A stretch of DNA of 64,000 nt from Streptomyces changanensis (GTDB lineage Bacteria; Actinomycetota; Actinomycetes; Streptomycetales; Streptomycetaceae). How positions within the stretch are numbered: the first letter of the stretch is position 1; the number at the start of each line of letters is the position of its first letter. Made by a program: the position numbers and the translations under genes. Positions 60,523 through 64,000 of this stretch are shown here, piece by piece. Under the pieces are notes generated by a model, which did no database searches, was not told the DNA's origin, and was given only the letters and a program-made list of their open reading frames with translations. The stretch lies in assembly GCF_024600715.1 (NCBI RefSeq), contig NZ_CP102332.1:2790001-2854000 (forward strand). Reading direction: 5' to 3'.

Positions 60523-63144
60523 TCAGCCGATCCGGGTGAGCTTGGCGCCGAAGCCGGGTTCCGCCAGGTCCTGCTGGAGCGCCACCGGGACGCTGACCCG
60601 GCCCTCGCCGGAGCCGACGGCCAGCTCGCCGACGACCGTGCCCCCGGCCGCCGTGTGCGGGACGGCCTTGCCGCCGTCGGTGAGGATCAGGTCGACCTCC
60701 AGCCCGGCCCAGCCGACCGGCTTCAGGTCCTTCGTGGCGACGACCGGCGTACGTCCGCCGAGGCCGTCGTCGACGTACCCGACGACGTCGCCCTTCTTCA
60801 CGACCGCCGCGGACGTGACGCCCTCCTTGGCGGCATCGATGAGGCCGCGGCTGAACGTCTCGACGGCCAGCTTCGTCTTCTCGGAGAGCAGCGCCGGCGA
60901 CTTGACGTTCATGACGATGCCGAGGACGCGCCGCACCTTGCCGTCGACCACCGTGTTCGCGGACCACAGGAGGTTGCCGCCGGCCGGGGTGGACGTGCCG
61001 GTCTTGACGCCGGAGATGCCTGGCTGCAGCAGGAGGGTGTTGCCGTTCTCCAACTGCCGGCCGATCTGCGGCAGGGTCACGTTCGGCATGTCGACGATCT
61101 CGCGGAACGCCGGGTCCTTCATCGCCGCCTTGGCCAGCTTCAGCTGGTCGACCGGGGTGGAGACCGTGCCCTTGTCGAAGCCGCTCGCGTCCGTGTACGT
61201 CGTGTTCGTCATGCCGAGGTCCTTGGCGGTGGTGTTCATCTTCTTGATGAACGCCTCCTCGGACCCCGCGTCCCAGCGCGCCAGCAGGTGGGCGACGTTG
61301 TTCGCGGAACGGATCATCAGCAGCTGGAGCAGCTCGCCCTGCGTGTAGACCTGCCCCTTCTTGACGGGGGCGACGGACCAGTCGGGGTTGCTCGCCTGCT
61401 CCTCGGTCAGCTGGTCGATCTCGATCTTCGGACCGGCGCTCTTGCTCTTGATCGGGTGGTCGCGCAGGAGCACGTACGCCGTCATCGTCTTGGCGACGCT
61501 CGCCATCGGCGCGGGCTTCTGCGGGCCGTACGTGCCGATCAGGCCGACGCCCTCGACCTCGACCGCGCCCTGGCCCTCGGTGGGCCACGGCATGGCCGGC
61601 TTCCCGCCCGCGAAGGTGTACGTGGGGTCGGCGGAGAGGCTCAGCGACGGGGCGGGCAGCGGCCGCAGCATCTGTACGACCGCAAAGACGATCACCAGGA
61701 GGAGGACCAGCGGGGACCAGATCTTGACCCGGCGCACGAGCGTCCGCACCGGTGTCTCCGGCGGGGGCGGCGTGTTCGTCAGCTCCGCCAGGAGGTCCAG
61801 CGGCGGGAGCGGCGGCATGGGCTGCTGCTTGGTGCGCTCGGCCTCGGCGAGGGACGCGGGCGGCGCGGGAGTCTCGGCGGTGATCTCGTTCGGGGCGGCG
61901 GCACGCGGCGGCACGGTGGACGCCGCCCCGGCGGACGCCGTCGCCTTGCCGGACGCGGTCGCCCCGGCGGACGCCGTCGCCTTGTCGGAAGCCGTCGCCT
62001 TGCCGGACGTCGGCCCGGCGGACATCGCCTTGCCGGAGGCCGCCGTGTCGGGCGTCGGCCCGGCGGACGTCGCCGTGGCGCGGGCCTGCGTCTCGGGGGT
62101 GCCCGTGGCGCGCTTGGGCGCGGCGGGGCGTACGTCGTCGGTGCGCAGCGGCACGAACGTGCTCGGCCGCCCGTCGGACTCGTCGTCGGCGGTGTCGGCA
62201 CCGGCGGTGTCCGTGTCGGTGTCACCGTCGGCGGTGTCGCGGGCGCTCGTGTCGCGGGTGCCGCCGGTGGCCCACTTGGGGGCGGTCCTGCCGGCGGGGG
62301 CCTCGTCCGCGTCCTCGCCCGCCGGGGCCTTGCCCTTGCCCTTCGCGGGGGTCGGCGTGGCCGTCACGGCGGCGGGCTCGTCGTCCGACGGGGTCTTCCC
62401 CGAGGACGCCGGGGACCTCGGCGTGAGCGCCTTGAGCGCGGTCGTGGGCTGGTCGACCCGCGCGGCGGGCTTCCGGACGGTGCTGAAGACCGCGGTGGGC
62501 TGGTCGACGTTGCGCTCGGCTGTCGCAGCCGGGGCGGGGTCCTCCTGCTCGTCGTCGCGGTCATCGTCACCGTCGCGGTCTTCGCCGTCGCCGTCGCCGG
62601 CGCGGTCGCCGGCGCGGTCGCCGTCGGCGCGCGCGTCCGAAGCGGCCTCGGTGGCCTCGGGCTCGGCCTCATCATCGGCGGTGTCCACGGCGGCCGCCTC
62701 CGGGGCGTCGGCACCGGCACCGGCGTCGGCACCTGCATCGGTGTCGGCCGGGGTCGTGGGGTCGGCGGCCCCAGCGGAGTCGGCGGTGTCGGCGTCCGAC
62801 GACTCCCGCGCCTCGGGCACGGTCGCGCCCCCGGCGGCAGCCGTACGCTCCCCGGCGGACCCCTCCGACGCGTCCGACGCGTCCGACGGCTTCGACGGCT
62901 CCGCCCGGTCGGCCGCCGCCTTCGCCGTGTCGGGCGAAGCCGCCCCGTCCCGTGCCGGCTCCCGCGCCGGCTCCGGCTCCGTCAGCTTCGGCGCCTTGAA
63001 CACCGCGGTCGGCTGGTCCACCCCAGCCGGCCTCGCACCGGTCCGCGCCTCGCCGAAGGCGGCGAGCCGCGGATCGCGACCGCCCGCAGCCGTCTCCCCC
63101 GGAGACTTCCGCTGCTCCGACTTGTCGGGGGACTCGCCCGCCAC
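60523..63144 (-). CDS. D-alanyl-D-alanine carboxypeptidase with long disordered cytoplasmic domain
   Basis: This is an 873-residue membrane enzyme. Residues 1-470 are acidic, Ala/Asp/Thr/Pro-rich and probably disordered, with a DQPT-(A/T) motif repeated (VDQPTAVFKAP, VDQPTAVFSTV, VDQPTTALKAL). A membrane helix lies at about 475-493 (SPLVLLLVIVFAVVQML). The S11-type catalytic domain follows, with SVAK (Ser549) in MASVAKTMTAYVLL, SAN in MIRSANNVAHLLARW and KTG near residue 713 (SGVKTGTSTPAGG). It trims cell-wall pentapeptides outside the membrane. GTG 63144 has GGAGG 4 nt upstream. The N-terminal domain is far longer than in classical PBP5. Confidence 0.92.
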   Translation of the reverse strand: MAGESPDKSEQRKSPGETAAGGRDPRLAAFGEARTGARPAGVDQPTAVFKAPKLTEPEPAREPARDGAASPDTAKAAADRAEPSKPSDASDASEGSAGERTAAAGGATVPEARESSDADTADSAGAADPTTPADTDAGADAGAGADAPEAAAVDTADDEAEPEATEAASDARADGDRAGDRAGDGDGEDRDGDDDRDDEQEDPAPAATAERNVDQPTAVFSTVRKPAARVDQPTTALKALTPRSPASSGKTPSDDEPAAVTATPTPAKGKGKAPAGEDADEAPAGRTAPKWATGGTRDTSARDTADGDTDTDTAGADTADDESDGRPSTFVPLRTDDVRPAAPKRATGTPETQARATATSAGPTPDTAASGKAMSAGPTSGKATASDKATASAGATASGKATASAGAASTVPPRAAAPNEITAETPAPPASLAEAERTKQQPMPPLPPLDLLAELTNTPPPPETPVRTLVRRVKIWSPLVLLLVIVFAVVQMLRPLPAPSLSLSADPTYTFAGGKPAMPWPTEGQGAVEVEGVGLIGTYGPQKPAPMASVAKTMTAYVLLRDHPIKSKSAGPKIEIDQLTEEQASNPDWSVAPVKKGQVYTQGELLQLLMIRSANNVAHLLARWDAGSEEAFIKKMNTTAKDLGMTNTTYTDASGFDKGTVSTPVDQLKLAKAAMKDPAFREIVDMPNVTLPQIGRQLENGNTLLLQPGISGVKTGTSTPAGGNLLWSANTVVDGKVRRVLGIVMNVKSPALLSEKTKLAVETFSRGLIDAAKEGVTSAAVVKKGDVVGYVDDGLGGRTPVVATKDLKPVGWAGLEVDLILTDGGKAVPHTAAGGTVVGELAVGSGEGRVSVPVALQQDLAEPGFGAKLTRIG

Positions 63145-63321
63145 CGTGCCTCCAACCAACGCGTTGTCCGAACCGTGTACCAGTGTCCTGTGTGAGCCCC
63201 TCGGCCCCCGTGCTAGACGAGAACGACATACCTGCCGGTTCCCGCACGAAGCACCCAGGCGCTCTCGACAGATGAATGTGAGAGGGGTCACCCTGTCATT
63301 CATCCACGCGGGGAGGCATGG

Positions 63322-64000
63322 ATGGGCAGGAGCCGCAGAACACTTCCGGAGGAGCTTCTGCTGCTCGCTCTGGACCCGGCCACGGGTACCACAGCGCAGC
63401 CGCAGTCGCTCGACCTCGGCCTCGCCGGAGCACAGCTAGTGGAGCTGGCTCTGGCAGGACGGATAGCCCCTGACGGGGATCGTATCGCCGTGGTGATGCC
63501 ACGGCCGACAGGAGATCCGACGCTGGACTCCGCACTGGAACTGCTGCGCAGACGCGGCAGCCCGGTACGGGCGGTCCACTGGATAGGCGGACCCCGGCTG
63601 GGGTTGCGTCAGACGTACCTCTCGCACCTGGAGCGCTGCGGCATGGTCCACGCCGTGGAGAGCCAGATGTGCGGGGTGCTGCCGACGACGCGCTACCAGG
63701 CGACGGACACCGCCATCAGCCGGGAGATCAGGTCCCGGCTGGACAGCGCGATCCGCACCGGCGTACCGCCGGACCCGCGGACCGCCGCCCTGGCCGCGCT
63801 CGCGCACGCGGTCGGCCTGGGCAAGCACCTCTACCCCGGTAACGAGGGGCGTTCGTCGCGCTCCCGGCTCCGGGACCTGATCCGGCACGACCCGATGGGC
63901 GGCCTCGTGGCGCACGCCGTGATGGACGTCCAGAACGGCGTCGGCGCTCCGCAGCGCCGTCCGCCGGCCCCGGGAGGTCCAGGCCGGCCGGCCGCCACCG
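63322..64000 (+). CDS. GPP34 family (GOLPH3/Vps74-like) protein, 5' part
   Basis: The frame is open from ATG 63322 (GGGAGG 5 nt upstream) to the window edge, giving 226 codons. It begins MGRSRRTLPEELLLLALDP and continues LVELALAGRIAPDGDRIAVV, GLRQTYLSHLERCGMVHAV and LAALAHAVGLGKHLYP, the pattern of GPP34 proteins. Eukaryotic members bind phosphoinositides at the Golgi; bacterial ones are of unknown function, common in actinobacteria. It is divergent from the carboxypeptidase gene. The C-terminal part visible here is Pro/Gly-rich. Confidence 0.85.
   Translation, partial: MGRSRRTLPEELLLLALDPATGTTAQPQSLDLGLAGAQLVELALAGRIAPDGDRIAVVMPRPTGDPTLDSALELLRRRGSPVRAVHWIGGPRLGLRQTYLSHLERCGMVHAVESQMCGVLPTTRYQATDTAISREIRSRLDSAIRTGVPPDPRTAALAALAHAVGLGKHLYPGNEGRSSRSRLRDLIRHDPMGGLVAHAVMDVQNGVGAPQRRPPAPGGPGRPAAT

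Overview
This window is high-GC (roughly 70-75%) actinobacterial chromosome, almost certainly Streptomyces. The evidence is the codon use, the GTG/TTG/CTG starts, the leaderless TAnnnT-ATG starts, and several lineage markers: HrdD, SepX/GlpR, ALF-repeat protein, a DUF6227-like protein and a tRNA-linked element remnant. Most of it is core-like chromosome with short operons. About 60 protein genes and two tRNAs can be supported; several genes are visibly broken.

Layout. 0-4.3 kb: partial hypothetical gene, aspartase and L-asparaginase operon divergent from an Lrp/AsnC regulator, small membrane protein. 4.6-11.2 kb: secreted VCBS/FG-GAP protein, then a Tat-exported ALF-repeat protein with a distinct C-terminal domain, frameshifted, and translationally coupled to a small lipoprotein (a candidate polymorphic toxin/immunity pair). 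11.4-16.8 kb: tRNA-Ala(CGC) and the run galU-glp(moeA-like)-moaC-mogA-rimJ-sepX, which joins molybdenum-cofactor-type genes to the gephyrin-like Glp/GlpR(SepX) divisome pair. 16.8-31.6 kb: formyl-THF cyclo-ligase, penicillin-acylase-family hydrolase, cation/proton antiporter, MFS exporter, FmdB-type zinc ribbon behind a CIRCE-like site, MTA phosphorylase, CpaB/SAF-like protein, MscL, LtrA, a frameshifted P1/DmpA-NylC-type peptidase and a DUF6227-like protein. 31.9-36 kb: fructose operon fruR-fruK-fruA. 36.4-39.2 kb: MFS exporter and WYL regulator around a palindromic operator. 39.5-47.8 kb: HrdD sigma factor behind a SigR-type promoter, questin-oxidase-like protein, XRE/DUF5753-type regulator, DOPA-dioxygenase/MarR pair, MFS/TetR pair. 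48-51.2 kb: secreted M6-like metalloprotease and an acyl-CoA synthetase. 51.26-53.2 kb: tRNA-Arg(CCT) followed by a decayed island (tyrosine recombinase, IS5-type transposase, GH74 and MFS remnants). 53.2-55.7 kb: cold-shock-like gene, three coupled tiny genes divergent from an XRE/PLD-like regulator, and a CYTH protein. 55.7-64 kb: secreted small protein, trypsin-like protease, DUF4232-type lipoprotein, polytopic membrane protein, a D,D-carboxypeptidase with a very long disordered cytoplasmic N-terminus, and the start of a GPP34 (GOLPH3-like) gene.

How it fits together. The clearest functional units are amino-acid catabolism (ansA/aspA with AsnC), the divisome/galU cluster, the fruR-fruK-fruA sugar import and phosphorylation operon, and several regulator-exporter pairs with visible operators (WYL/MFS, MarR/dioxygenase). 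Three otherwise intact genes carry apparent single-base losses in short C or G runs (about 10,189, 29,900 and 37,945). A reader should suspect assembly or sequencing error before calling them pseudogenes; decay in the 51.3-53.2 kb island looks genuine.
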